From contig NZ_CALIZG010000017.1 in assembly GCF_938028775.1 (NCBI RefSeq), positions 61,007 through 125,006 on the forward strand: 64,000 nucleotides of DNA, read 5' to 3'. Both the position numbers and the translations under genes were made by a program. The first letter of the stretch is position 1. Every line of letters begins with the position of its first letter. Under the pieces are notes generated by a model. It had not been told where the DNA came from. It did no database searches and saw only the letters and a program-made list of their open reading frames with translations. The DNA comes from Mogibacterium diversum_A (GTDB lineage: Bacteria > Bacillota > Clostridia > Peptostreptococcales > Anaerovoracaceae). Positions 27,222 to 34,870 of this stretch are shown here, in pieces.

Positions 27222-28074
27222 ACAGATGCTTGCAAAATATGAATTGAACTCCGATTATGATAGGGTTAACGCTCTTAAAGAGATTATTCAGGAGATTACT
27301 TTAAGTGGACTTAGCCGTGGCGGTTTTTTTAAGAAAGCTGCATTTTATGGTGGTACCGCTCTGAGAGTTTTTTATGGGTTAGATAGGTTCTCAGAAGATT
27401 TAGATTTTTCGCTCATAGAAAAAGATGAGAAGTTTGACTTATCAAAATGGTTTGCAGCAATTGAAAATGAAGCCGCTGCTTATGGGCTTAAATTATCCGT
27501 AGAACAGAAAGTTAAGACGACTGATTCGGCAATAAAGTCAGCATTTTTAAAAGGTAATACTAGGGAGCATCTTCTCATTTTTTATGATGATTCTGGTATG
27601 TTAAATCATTTTCATGGAAATGAATTAATTAAGATAAAGTTTGAAATTGATACAGATCCACCTAAAGGAGCGTTTTTCGAAAAGAAGTATCGATTACTTC
27701 CTGCACCATATGAAGTCAATATATATGATGAAGCTTCGTTGTTTGCTGGGAAAATACATGCAGTTATATGTAGAAAGTGGAAAAACAGAATTAAAGGAAG
27801 AGATCTTTACGATTATGTGTTTTATTTAGGCAGAGAAACCAAAGTCAATATGACACATTTAAGAGCTAGACTTATAGAGTCAGGAGTTATTAGAGAGAAT
27901 GAAGTTTGCGAAATAAATGATATTAAAAAATTGTTGAATGATAGGTTTGAGAATATAGATTATAAACAAGCCAAAGAAGATGTTATTCCATTTATAAAAG
28001 AACCTTCAAAAATGGATATGTGGAGTACAGAGTTTTTTAAGCAAATCACAGAAGGCTTAACGGACTTAAAATAG
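27205..28074 (+). CDS. abiEii: AbiEii/AbiGii-family nucleotidyltransferase toxin
   Basis: A 289-residue polymerase-beta-like nucleotidyltransferase. The core motif FYGGTALRVFYGLDRFSEDLDFSL, near residue 48 and quoted here in part as GGTALR...SEDLDFSL, supplies the metal-binding D-x-D; KIKFEIDTDP near 142 supplies a third acidic residue. ASLFAGKIHAVICRKWKNR and KGRDLYDYVFYL near 190-210 match the C-terminal AbiEii signature. Members transfer nucleotides, in some cases to tRNA, and halt growth during phage infection. All visible motifs are intact, so the toxin is probably active and held in check by AbiEi. Confidence 0.87.
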   Translation: MKNVIEQMLAKYELNSDYDRVNALKEIIQEITLSGLSRGGFFKKAAFYGGTALRVFYGLDRFSEDLDFSLIEKDEKFDLSKWFAAIENEAAAYGLKLSVEQKVKTTDSAIKSAFLKGNTREHLLIFYDDSGMLNHFHGNELIKIKFEIDTDPPKGAFFEKKYRLLPAPYEVNIYDEASLFAGKIHAVICRKWKNRIKGRDLYDYVFYLGRETKVNMTHLRARLIESGVIRENEVCEINDIKKLLNDRFENIDYKQAKEDVIPFIKEPSKMDMWSTEFFKQITEGLTDLK

Positions 28075-28179
28075 CGATTTAATCTGAAAATACAAATTAG
28101 CACAAAGGAGCTATAATCAATATTGATATTTTGGTTAATACTAATCAATAGGATTATCCCCTGATAGATTAACAATAAT

Positions 28180-28208
28180 AGCAGGCAGAGCTACGCTCTT
28201 TGCCTGCT
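28180..28208. terminator. Terminator hairpin overlapping the end of the 4Fe-4S gene
   Basis: AGCAGGCA pairs with TGCCTGCT, with GAGC/GCTC inner pairs; the stop codon of the minus-strand gene lies in the loop region. Confidence 0.65.
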
Positions 28209-29075
28209 GTTTTCGTTTGATTTTAGAATTACTTTTCCACCTACCGTCCAGTTGATAGCGCTTGTAGGACATATGCTCCTGCACTTGCCACAGCGAATAC
28301 ATTCAGCGCTGTTGATGTTATCTAGAACCTTGACCTGCATATCGCAATGGATTTCGCATTTCATGCAGTTAATACATGTACCTCTATCCACTTCCATCTG
28401 AAGTACGCTAAAGCGGTTAAAAAACGAATATATCGCGCCTAGAGGGCATATGTATTTACAGAAAGGTCTGTAGATCATCGTCGAAAGTATGACAGTGATA
28501 ATCAGAAGAATCATCTTCCAGTCGAACAAGATGCCCATCATGGTTCGCAGAGATTCGTTCTTAATGAGGAGAGGTATGCCGGCCTCGATAGTGCCAGCTG
28601 GACAGATGTACTTGCAGAAGAACGGCTCTCCGATCCCAAAATCATTTGATATTGCAATCGGAAGTGCAAATACGAATACCGCAAGTATAACATATTTGAG
28701 ATATCTGAGCGCTTTATCCATCTTCGCAGGTATCCTTCGCTTCTTCACTCTGATCTTGTAGAGCAAGTCCTGAAAGAATCCAAACGGGCACAAAAATCCG
28801 CAGACGAACCTACCGAGAAATGCTCCAGTAATAAGCAAAAAACCCATCACGTAGTATGAGATGTGGTATTTGTTACCGTTTTCGACCGACTGCAGTGCTC
28901 CGATAGGGCACGCTGCGCCGGCTGCCGGGCAAGAATAACAGTTTAGGCCAGGTGAGCAGAAACTTTTACTCTTTCCTTTGTATATTGTACCGTCGGTGAA
29001 ATTCGAGACGTGAGGATTGGTCATGAACGTCGCTATGAGCTGCACTAGATGACGCCTCGGGTTGTTAGTCTTCAT
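28191..29075 (-). CDS. Polyferredoxin-type 4Fe-4S membrane protein (NapH/CcoG-like)
   Basis: A 294-residue membrane protein with about five helices. A Cys cluster near residues 40-60 (CSPGLNCYSCPAAGAACPIG) and paired C-x3-CP motifs (CGFLCPFG, CKYICPAG, CKYICPLG) lie at membrane interfaces. Two C-terminal ferredoxin clusters follow: CINCMKCEIHCDMQV and CIRCGKCRSICP. It should carry electrons across the membrane to periplasmic-side partners. ATG 29075 is used because AGGAGG lies 6 bases upstream; the longer frame to 29102 runs into the preceding small gene. It is the third gene of a TlpA / CXXC peptide / 4Fe-4S operon, suggesting a thiol-redox relay on the outside of the membrane. Confidence 0.85.
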   Translation of the reverse strand: MKTNNPRRHLVQLIATFMTNPHVSNFTDGTIYKGKSKSFCSPGLNCYSCPAAGAACPIGALQSVENGNKYHISYYVMGFLLITGAFLGRFVCGFLCPFGFFQDLLYKIRVKKRRIPAKMDKALRYLKYVILAVFVFALPIAISNDFGIGEPFFCKYICPAGTIEAGIPLLIKNESLRTMMGILFDWKMILLIITVILSTMIYRPFCKYICPLGAIYSFFNRFSVLQMEVDRGTCINCMKCEIHCDMQVKVLDNINSAECIRCGKCRSICPTSAINWTVGGKVILKSNENSRQRA

Positions 29076-29083
29076 GGCGCCTC

Positions 29084-29230
29084 CTATCCGATGCCTATGC
29101 ATTCGAGACAGACGGTGGCAGCCTTGCTGAAGACCGTCATTATCTCACCTCTACCGACACCTATTATTAACATAACGATACCAGCCGCGATGAGCGCAGC
29201 CGGTATCAACCTTTTATACTTCTTAGACAT
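29084..29230 (-). CDS. CD1871A-type small CXXC-motif membrane peptide
   Basis: A 48-residue peptide. It starts MSKKYKRLIPAALIAAG, has one membrane helix (about 8-26) and ends ATVCLECIGIG with a C-x2-C pair at the very C-terminus. This matches the small CXXC family that usually sits between a TlpA-like protein and a 4Fe-4S membrane protein in Clostridia; here it does so exactly. The stop codon overlaps the ribosome site of the 4Fe-4S gene. The Cys pair probably takes part in electron or disulfide exchange between the two partners. Confidence 0.85.
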   Translation of the reverse strand: MSKKYKRLIPAALIAAGIVMLIIGVGRGEIMTVFSKAATVCLECIGIG

Positions 29231-29253
29231 AATCTATTCCTGATAATCCCTGC

Positions 29254-29832
29254 CTATGACAATTTCTTAAGACGAGAATTTACTTCGTTCATATAGAGTT
29301 CTGTAATCGCATCAGTATCATGTGTTGAGAACGCTCCAACCTTTGGATCACCGATTTGCTTTCCATTCTTATCAAAGAACACGGTGGTAGGAGTGCCGCT
29401 TACGTACTGAAGAAGTCCTTCGTTCAAAGAATCGCTTGGAACTAGCGTCTTTGCCGTTAATCCTTGCTTAGAGAGAATCTCTTTTGCTGTATCTGGTGAA
29501 GCTTCTCCGTCGAGACAAATAGATACAAACTGTACGTTTGAAGGAAGCTGATTCTTGAGCTTCTCAAGTGCAGGCATCTCATCGATGCAGTAGCCACAAG
29601 TCGTCGACCACACGTTAACCACGGTGAGGTCGTAATCCTTCAGATTATCCTGTGTGAATTTTTCACCGTCAAGTGTAGTGGTTTCAAAGCTTTTAAGGCT
29701 TGCCTTTGGACCATGAGAGCCTTTTGATTCTGAATTTGAACTATCCTTACCGCAGCCTGTGAATGATATTGCGAGTGCTAGCAAAAATGCCGCAAGCAGT
29801 GTAAACCGTTTAATGTGTAGTTTTTTCTTCAT
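29254..29832 (-). CDS. TlpA/ResA-like thioredoxin lipoprotein
   Basis: A 192-residue exported thioredoxin-fold protein. The signal sequence ends in lipobox SFTGC (Cys near residue 27), so it is membrane-anchored outside the cell. The thioredoxin domain (about 50-190) has the redox motif TTCGYCIDEMP, a C-x2-C site within the classical WSTTCGYC context, and the cis-Pro loop SGTPTTVFFD. ATG 29832 follows GGGGA; an in-frame TTG lies 12 bases upstream. It is the first gene of the operon with the CXXC peptide and the 4Fe-4S protein. The likely role is reducing disulfides in exported proteins or methionine sulfoxide systems using electrons from the 4Fe-4S partner. Confidence 0.87.
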   Translation of the reverse strand: MKKKLHIKRFTLLAAFLLALAISFTGCGKDSSNSESKGSHGPKASLKSFETTTLDGEKFTQDNLKDYDLTVVNVWSTTCGYCIDEMPALEKLKNQLPSNVQFVSICLDGEASPDTAKEILSKQGLTAKTLVPSDSLNEGLLQYVSGTPTTVFFDKNGKQIGDPKVGAFSTHDTDAITELYMNEVNSRLKKLS

Positions 29833-30050
29833 AATATTCCCCAATATTCCTTATTTATCGCAATTAAACAAAAACATAATGTATTATAATCTTACGATAT
29901 GGGTTTAGTATAACATCTAAGTGACGAAATTAATCATTATAAAAATCTTAATTTAAATTGTGCACTATCAAAAATATTGATGAATGCGATATATTGACCG
30001 AAGAGGTAGCGATACTAAAATGTTACGATATGGAAAAGGAGAATAAGGAT

Positions 30051-30587
30051 ATGAATATTACAGTTTACTGCGGATCTCGATTCGGTGAGAAGTCCGTGTT
30101 TAAGGATAAAGCAATTGAGCTCGGAAACTGGATTGTAGAAGGTGGACACAGCCTCGTGTACGGCGGCGGAAATGTAGGACTCATGGGAACCGTTGCAAAT
30201 ACAGTTTTAGAAGGCGGCGCCAAGGTCTACGGTATCATCCCAGAGTTTCTGCTCGACCAGGAGAAGGGACACGAGGGCCTCTACACACTTGAGATCGTAA
30301 AGTCTATGCCAGAGCGCAAGACTCGTATGATCAATCTTGGTGATGCTTTTATTGCACTCCCAGGTGGGCCTGGCACACTCGAAGAGATTTCAGAGATAAT
30401 CTCGCTAAGAAGACTAAACAGAACTGAGAAGCCTTGCATTTTATACAATATCGAAGGCTTTTATGAGCCTCTAAGAAAGCTGCTTGAGGAGATGGTAGTT
30501 GCCGACTTCCTGCCAGCTGAAGATCTAGATAAGGTTGTCTTTGCGAGCAATCTGGATGAGATTAAGGCTGCGCTAGGCGAGGAATAA
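30051..30587 (+). CDS. LOG-family (TIGR00730) nucleotide-processing protein
   Basis: A 178-residue Rossmann-fold protein of the lonely-guy/YvdD family, which hydrolyses nucleoside 5'-monophosphates to base and ribose phosphate. It begins MNITVYCGSRFGEK, has GGGNVGLMG near 46 and the signature PGGPGTLEEISEIISL near 103, with MPERKTRM before it. ATG 30051 has AAGGAG upstream; the frame extends to 29958 without a site. Single gene with its own terminator. Confidence 0.88.
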   Translation: MNITVYCGSRFGEKSVFKDKAIELGNWIVEGGHSLVYGGGNVGLMGTVANTVLEGGAKVYGIIPEFLLDQEKGHEGLYTLEIVKSMPERKTRMINLGDAFIALPGGPGTLEEISEIISLRRLNRTEKPCILYNIEGFYEPLRKLLEEMVVADFLPAEDLDKVVFASNLDEIKAALGEE

Positions 30588-30619
30588 AAGTAATAAGGGA
30601 AGATAATATTGCTTATGAG

Positions 30620-30660
30620 AAAACCCTGCAAGTGATGGAATTCATGCTTGCAGGGTTTTT
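30620..30660 (+). terminator. Terminator after the LOG gene
   Basis: AAAACCCTGCAAG pairs with CTTGCAGGGTTTTT over a 14-base loop. Confidence 0.85.
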
Positions 30661-30808
30661 GGTGCACAAATTTACATGTAATTCATTATAAGGATTATCT
30701 ATACAAATGGCAGAAGTATAGATATAAGCAATTGTTAGAATTTTGATAGACTAGCTAGAATAATAAGGAATGTTATTCCCCAAAACATAAAATATAAAAG
30801 GAGGAACT

Positions 30809-32752
30809 ATGAAGTTCAAGAGCAAGAGCTCAAGAAGTCTAGTAAAGGTCCTAGCGCTATCGATGATACTATCGACAGCACCATTACTTGCCTTTGCAGA
30901 CGATTCTGCAGCTACTGAAAAAACAGAAACTGCAAGTGTTTCAACCGAGGCCAAAGCTGAAAAGGGTGATGCTACACCGGCTACAAGTAGCGTATCACAG
31001 CCAGCTAACCCAAGACACGGATCAGGATTCCGTGCAGCAGAGCCTTCCAAGACTGGTCCTTATAAGGAGTCGGATTTTGCACTTCTATATAAGACGGAGA
31101 AGGCAACACTTAGGAACATGCCTGTAATTGACAAGGCAACAGGTAAAGCGCTAACTAAACCAATTAAGTTCAAGGTTTGGAATGCAACACTTCAGAGATT
31201 TGAAAAGGAAGTTACTTCATCTAACGGTGTGTTTCCAGATGTTGAATTAATCAAGGAGCATCATTACATCATTTTTGCACAGGATAAAGAGTATAACTTC
31301 AAAAATAACGCATACATAATTATCAAGGAAACTGGAAGTGTCGTATATAATGACAGAACTCCAATTACAACGAGCCATCCAGGACAAGATGAAAAAATCA
31401 CATCATTCGTCCTAGAGAAGAGGGCTACACCGATTACGGATGCTACAAAGGCAAATCGCGTAAAGATTGATCTACAGCTCTTCTATATGGAGAAAGTTGG
31501 CAGAAACTATCTACCGAGTGACGATAGTTTTGACTGGGAGGGAACTAATTCAACCCTAGTTCTGACAAGCCCGTTCGAGACAATTAGAGTTCCAATCAAG
31601 GACAGCACAGTTGAAGTTGAACTCATGGAAGATGATGTATACACAGTAAGTGTTGAGAGTGAGCAGCTCGGCATGTATACGTTTCCGCTAACTGTTAAAG
31701 ACCACTCAGAGCGTGGTGCTGACAAGCTTGCGTATAACCATCTCAGCTGCACAAACAAGGATACTATCATACTTTTTGACAAAGATGGTCAGATTGAGAA
31801 GAAGTATCTTGATGCACTAACAAGCGTAAGTGGAAAGACTAAAGTAGAAGGACTAAACTTCAACAGCAGAATTTTACCAAGATGGTTCGAACAGTATAAC
31901 GATAGCGTAAGATACACTATGAATGAAAAGCTTCTCGATAAGGCTGTTGCAAAAGGTCTAAAGGGAGATTTTGACGTAATAGATATTCACTCTATCAATA
32001 TGGCTAGAACTGAGCGTTCACGTCTCATGCTTGCTGAAGGTCAGTTCTTTAATTACACTACTGAAGTTCAGTCTGGTAAAAATGTGGGAAAGGTTTCATA
32101 CATAGACAGCAATGGCAAGCTAAAGCCACTATCGTTCACTCAGACTGGTAATAAAATCAAGTTCAATATGAATTCCCTGTCCGTATATCCGATAGTGGTT
32201 CAGTACGTATCAGATAGCAGCGTTCAGTATGTAGCAACTGAAGGTGACGGATTATCATTTGAGAAGGGTGATGACGTTGATGTAAAGGCTGTATTTAAGT
32301 CTACCTCTTCAGTGGACAAGAGCTTTGAAAACTTCAGCGGAGTGGAAGTTGATAACGAAAGGCTCGAGGATTCTGACTACACTGTCACTAAGGGAAGTAC
32401 AGTTATTAGACTTAATAAGAGTTTTGTGGACAGACTATCTGCTGGTAGACACACACTTACTGCATACTTCGATGCCGACACAAAGTCATCTTCGATTACG
32501 TTTACAATTAAGCCTGCAGCAGTGCATAGCAACAATAGTGCTGTAAATAATGCAAGTTCAAATAGTAGCGCACCGAGAGTTTCTAACTCTACAGCTCGTA
32601 GGAGCGATGTTACATATGGCAAGACTGCTAAGGTAAGAGCAGGTAGAGTTGTAAAGACTGGTGACACAGGAAATTACGCTCTGTATGCTGTGCTATTAAT
32701 TTCATCAATATCCTCACTATCTATTTTACTTAAGAGACGTAAGGAGAATTAG
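30809..32752 (+). CDS. Cell-surface protein with C-terminal membrane tail
   Basis: A 647-residue secreted protein. It has a signal peptide (about 1-31, ending PLLAFADD), a Thr/Glu-rich spacer, then beta-rich modules from about 90 to 560 with no family I can name. A low-complexity Ser/Asn/Val linker leads to RVVKTGDTGN, a 20-residue hydrophobic helix and the final KRRKEN. This tail has the layout of a sortase signal but no LPXTG; KTGD sits where it would be. It may use a variant sortase motif or simply stay membrane-bound. AAAGGAGG precedes the ATG. The lipoprotein gene follows after 23 bases, so the two may be co-transcribed. Confidence 0.7.
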   Translation: MKFKSKSSRSLVKVLALSMILSTAPLLAFADDSAATEKTETASVSTEAKAEKGDATPATSSVSQPANPRHGSGFRAAEPSKTGPYKESDFALLYKTEKATLRNMPVIDKATGKALTKPIKFKVWNATLQRFEKEVTSSNGVFPDVELIKEHHYIIFAQDKEYNFKNNAYIIIKETGSVVYNDRTPITTSHPGQDEKITSFVLEKRATPITDATKANRVKIDLQLFYMEKVGRNYLPSDDSFDWEGTNSTLVLTSPFETIRVPIKDSTVEVELMEDDVYTVSVESEQLGMYTFPLTVKDHSERGADKLAYNHLSCTNKDTIILFDKDGQIEKKYLDALTSVSGKTKVEGLNFNSRILPRWFEQYNDSVRYTMNEKLLDKAVAKGLKGDFDVIDIHSINMARTERSRLMLAEGQFFNYTTEVQSGKNVGKVSYIDSNGKLKPLSFTQTGNKIKFNMNSLSVYPIVVQYVSDSSVQYVATEGDGLSFEKGDDVDVKAVFKSTSSVDKSFENFSGVEVDNERLEDSDYTVTKGSTVIRLNKSFVDRLSAGRHTLTAYFDADTKSSSITFTIKPAAVHSNNSAVNNASSNSSAPRVSNSTARRSDVTYGKTAKVRAGRVVKTGDTGNYALYAVLLISSISSLSILLKRRKEN

Positions 32753-32775
32753 AGGGGAAGATACTGGAAAGGAAT

Positions 32776-33654
32776 ATGAGAGAGATTAATAAGCTATTTA
32801 TGTTAAAAAAGCTTTCTTTGGTGATAATAATAGCTGTTTCTCTATCAGTGATTTTATCAGGCTGCACTGAACAGACAAGAAAACAAGCGCTTGAAACAGT
32901 CAATGGCATTAAGATAGAATCATACATGGTAGAGGAGCAACCAATAGTCAAAGACCTTAAGAAGGAATTCTCGAAAGAAATTGATAAGGCTAAAGATGAT
33001 AAATCTATCAAAAAACTACTAAAGGATTTTAAGTCTCAGATTAAGTCTATCTCAACTAGAGAGGATAAAATAAAGGCTTGTAAAAGGCTTCTGAAAGAGC
33101 AGATTGATGCAATGGATGGGAGCAAAGCTGAAGAAGCACGTAAAATTCTGAAGTCATATGAGAGGAAGTTCAATAAGGTAAAGAGTGACAGTGATCTTAC
33201 TCTGCTAACCAATGAAATCGGTCAGAAGATTGCAGAGAAAAGTGGTACGTCGTTTGACGTAAGTGCGACGACAAATCTAATCGAAAAGGAAAATGAGACT
33301 AGCGAAAAGCTGTCTAAGCAAAAGAGTTTATCTAGCAGTGGTTCTACAAAAAGCAGCTCATCGAGTACAAGCACAACTAGCCAGAGCAGTAGCGATGGTG
33401 GCAAGAAAAAACGCTGGGTACCTGCAGTTACTAAGACTATAACGCATCCAGAAACTACTAAAGAGAAACGATATATTGTTAGCTATGTATGTCAATGCGG
33501 AAGATCATTCCCAAATCTTTCAGCATGGCAAGCTCATAAACCAAATCCTTGAGATGGGAACCATGTGTACTACAATCCGGTCTGGGGGACTAAGACTGTA
33601 AAAGTACCTGCATGGACTGAAACCGTGGTTGTTTCAGAAGGTCACTGGGAATAG
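32776..33654 (+). CDS. Lipoprotein with zinc-finger-like C-terminus, interrupted by in-frame TGA
   Basis: The lipobox is LSGC near residue 32. Residues 50-190 are Lys/Glu-rich helices, followed by a Ser-rich linker and a C-terminal module with YVCQCGRSFPNLSAWQAHK. A TGA at 33550-33552 follows KPNP. The same frame then stays open for 33 more codons (DGNHVYYNPVWGTKTVKVPA and on to SEGHWE) up to TAG at 33654. The pattern continues across the TGA: WVPAVTKTITHPE before it and TKTVKVPAWTETV after it are sister segments. Either the TGA is a nonsense change that removes the tail, or it is decoded. If it is Cys-like (selenocysteine), it could supply the fourth ligand after C, C and H. The conservative product ends at 33552 (258 residues). 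Confidence 0.65.
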
Positions 33655-33662
33655 GTGAAAAG

Positions 33663-34118
33663 ATGAAGAGAAAGATATTACCGATTATTATGATTCTGGC
33701 TATAAGTACTGCACTACTAGCCGGCTGCACTAAGAAGGGTGCAGATGACAAGAAGAATAAGGACGGATATACGCATATCTCTGGTAAGGAGGCAGCTAAA
33801 TTCGTTGAAAATGCTGAAACGGATGACGCTAAAATCATCGATGTACGAGGCAAGGTTGCCTGGGGAATGGGTCATATTCCGAAGTCCATTCCTGTATGGT
33901 ATGAAGACTTCGATAAGGGGGAAGTAAAGGAACTCCCTGATAAGAATCAGAAAATCCTACTTTACTGCGATTACGGTGGTCTGAGCAAGAGGGTTGCAAA
34001 GCGTCTTGTGAAGCAGGGATATACCAACGTATATGAGTTTAATGGACTCAAGGTATGGAAGGGCAAGGTTATAGTAGAGGAGGAGTACAAAGACCTCCAA
34101 GAAGGTGAGAGCAACTAA
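33663..34118 (+). CDS. Rhodanese-domain lipoprotein
   Basis: A 151-residue exported rhodanese. The lipobox LLAGC puts Cys 22 at the outer membrane face. The rhodanese domain (about 38-145) has IIDVRGKVAWGMGHIPKSI, the CDXX active-site loop LLYCDYGGLSKR with catalytic Cys near 101, and the closing GYTNVYEFNGLKVWKG. Rhodaneses move sulfane sulfur; here the site faces outward and the convergent neighbour is a YeeE/YedE-type thiosulfate/sulfur transporter, so a joint sulfur (or selenium) role is plausible. AGGTGA precedes the ATG, 9 bases after the preceding gene's extended frame ends, which supports that extension as real gene space. Confidence 0.85.
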   Translation: MKRKILPIIMILAISTALLAGCTKKGADDKKNKDGYTHISGKEAAKFVENAETDDAKIIDVRGKVAWGMGHIPKSIPVWYEDFDKGEVKELPDKNQKILLYCDYGGLSKRVAKRLVKQGYTNVYEFNGLKVWKGKVIVEEEYKDLQEGESN

Positions 34119-34153
34119 GCCTATGCCGTACAGGCAATATTCTATAAAACAAT

Positions 34154-34182
34154 AACAGCGAGGGTTTACGCCCTTGCTGTTC
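34154..34182. terminator. Terminator after the rhodanese gene
   Basis: AACAGCGAGGG pairs with CCCTTGCTGTT with one wobble. Confidence 0.65.
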
Positions 34183-34202
34183 TATTGCAGTAATACTATT
34201 GT

Positions 34203-34748
34203 CTAATATTCTTCCTGTTCAACACCTACGATGTTGTAACGACCATCTCATGTGTTACCCTGTGATAACCATGCCTGCCTTGCAGCTGCAATCTGCCCAG
34301 TTGAGTAGTAGCGACCTGCTCTAGTTATATACACAGTTCTCGTTCTCTTGGCAGCAGGTTGCTGCGGCTGAGAGTGCGATGCTGAACCAGAAGAACTGCT
34401 CGAGCCTGAAGACGAATGAGATGAGGATGAGCTTGATCCTGATGAAGAGGAAGAACTCTTGCTACTTGACGCATCTTTCTTGGTCTTGTCATCCTTCTTA
34501 TCCTTCTTGTCATCGCTTCCCTTGCTCGTTTCGGATGAAGCCGCTGCAGAATCGTCTGATCCAGTGCTACAGCTGTCTGATGATGCCTCTATCTGTTTTT
34601 CATTTTTCGTTTTTGCTTTCTTATCCTTACTAGACTTTGAACTTCCGCTCATGTTTAAACTCACAGCAACTATTAGTGCAGCAACGGCTATTACAAGCAG
34701 TAGCCCGAGCGCCTTTTGCATGAGACTCATTTGTTTTATTCTGTTCAT
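34203..34748 (-). CDS. Ser-rich membrane-anchored protein, interrupted by in-frame TGA near its end
   Basis: One membrane helix (about residues 10-32) is followed by a long low-complexity Ser/Lys/Asp linker (about 35-130), then a short conserved-looking tail, RTVYITRAGRYYSTGQ and AARQAWLSQGNT. A TGA at 34248-34250 stops the standard frame at 166 residues. Beyond it the frame continues DGRYNIVGVEQEEY and then TAG at 34203-34205. The DG that follows the TGA matches the lipoprotein at 33550, where the TGA is also followed by DG, and in both an AW precedes it by 7 or 8 residues. A six-pair stem (one wobble) with a G-first triloop lies 13-27 bases after the TGA. The function is unknown. The gene is downstream of the YeeE gene in the same direction. 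Confidence 0.6.
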
Positions 34749-34870
34749 CGATAAATTAATCCTATTTCCCTATTCCCATTTTTTTAAAAATTTTACTTTT
34801 CGTTTCTAATTCCACGTATGTTACTTTTTGACGGTGAGCTTCCACGATTTGTTATCCTGCTTGTCGAAGT

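Noticed and set aside
34379..34809. Plus-strand frames opposite the Ser-rich membrane protein
   Set aside because: They are shadows of low-complexity coding sequence and have no start signals.
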